A stretch of DNA of 13,101 nt from Nitrospira sp. (lineage in GTDB: Bacteria > Nitrospirota > Nitrospiria > Nitrospirales > Nitrospiraceae). Positions 12,902 to 13,101 of this stretch are shown here, one piece after another. The notes beneath the pieces are model-generated. The model had not been told where the DNA came from, ran no database searches, and was given only the letters and a program-made list of their open reading frames with translations. The stretch lies in assembly GCA_025360665.1 (NCBI GenBank), contig JANYBU010000117.1, positions 1-13,101 on the forward strand, given 5' to 3'. Made by a program: the position numbers and the translations under genes. How positions within the stretch are numbered: the stretch's first letter is position 1; every line of letters begins with the position of its first letter.

Positions 12902-13101
12902 ATCCCCTCGCCTACATGGTGCTCGCCCTCTTGCTCTTTCTCACTGCCTGCGCGAGCAGCCAGGGGTTGCATCTGGATTCGCTCCAACAGACGCTGCAAG
13001 ACGAAGAGGCTCGCTTCGTCGGTCCTCTGCCATCGACATCAACGACGAACCCTTCGACCAGGCAAGGCCCTCCAAGGTTGGGGCTGTTTGTGATGCCAAC
13101 C
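12898..13101 (+). CDS. Predicted lipoprotein, N-terminal part (runs off the window)
   Basis: 68 codons are visible, too few to place it in a family. It starts at ATG 12898, overlapping the dehydrogenase stop codon as ATGA. The N-terminus NPLAYMVLALLLFLTAC is a short lipoprotein signal peptide with lipobox LTAC, so Cys18 should be lipidated after cleavage. The following residues are SSQGLHLDSLQQTLQDEEAR, which look helical, then a Ser/Thr/Pro-rich stretch and PRLGLFVMP at the edge, which may begin a folded domain. It should be anchored to the outer or inner membrane on the periplasmic side. Confidence 0.8.
   Translation, partial: MNPLAYMVLALLLFLTACASSQGLHLDSLQQTLQDEEARFVGPLPSTSTTNPSTRQGPPRLGLFVMPT

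Overview
The window looks like a piece of a GC-rich bacterial chromosome. The gene types, the abundance of small intergenic hairpin repeats and the exported proteins of unknown function suggest a Nitrospira-type organism (Nitrospirota). That assignment is an inference from gene content and remembered sequence style, not a search result. Most of the window is native-looking (bases 4381-4440 are 37/60 GC). Bases 8461-8520, inside a probable restriction-modification gene pair, are only 19/60 GC.

Layout. 1-315: the 3' end of the GTPase gene der. 423-995: a small PAS-like protein. 1074-1976: an exported protein with an internal duplication. 2011-2122: a terminator-like palindromic repeat. 2173-3679: three genes overlapping by 4 bases, encoding an ECF sigma factor, a soluble zinc-binding anti-sigma factor and an exported type-1 copper protein. 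The copper-protein gene carries an in-frame 186-bp MITE-like insertion. 3705-4119: a TGGTT-rich tract, then a second copy of the MITE. 4136-5851: a large exported protein of unknown function. 5852-6031: two kinds of hairpin repeat. 6155-6850: aat, of the N-end rule pathway. 6851-9670: an AT-rich accessory segment with a stub of an exported-protein gene on its left, a beta-class DNA adenine methyltransferase, its presumed restriction enzyme, and an AbrB-type antitoxin remnant on its right. 9726-9980: more copies of a covarying hairpin repeat. 9986-11356 (minus strand): an M20 metallopeptidase. 11484-13101: a divergent three-gene operon encoding an exported OB-fold-like protein, a beta-hydroxyacid dehydrogenase and a lipoprotein cut by the window end.

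How the genes may work together. The sigma/anti-sigma/cupredoxin unit looks like a self-contained envelope or redox stress module. The anti-sigma factor has the same Cys/His spacing as the redox-sensing RsrA. The methyltransferase and the downstream gene form a type II restriction-modification unit that arrived by transfer. The rest is housekeeping (Der, Aat, peptidase, dehydrogenase).

The most unusual content is non-coding. At least four repeat families occur in 13 kb. One is a 52-nt hairpin core present three times without gaps: its stem pairs covary, and its outer stems are unrelated in sequence from copy to copy but self-complementary in each. Several genes also have -10 boxes only 7-11 nt before the start codon, suggesting leaderless transcripts.
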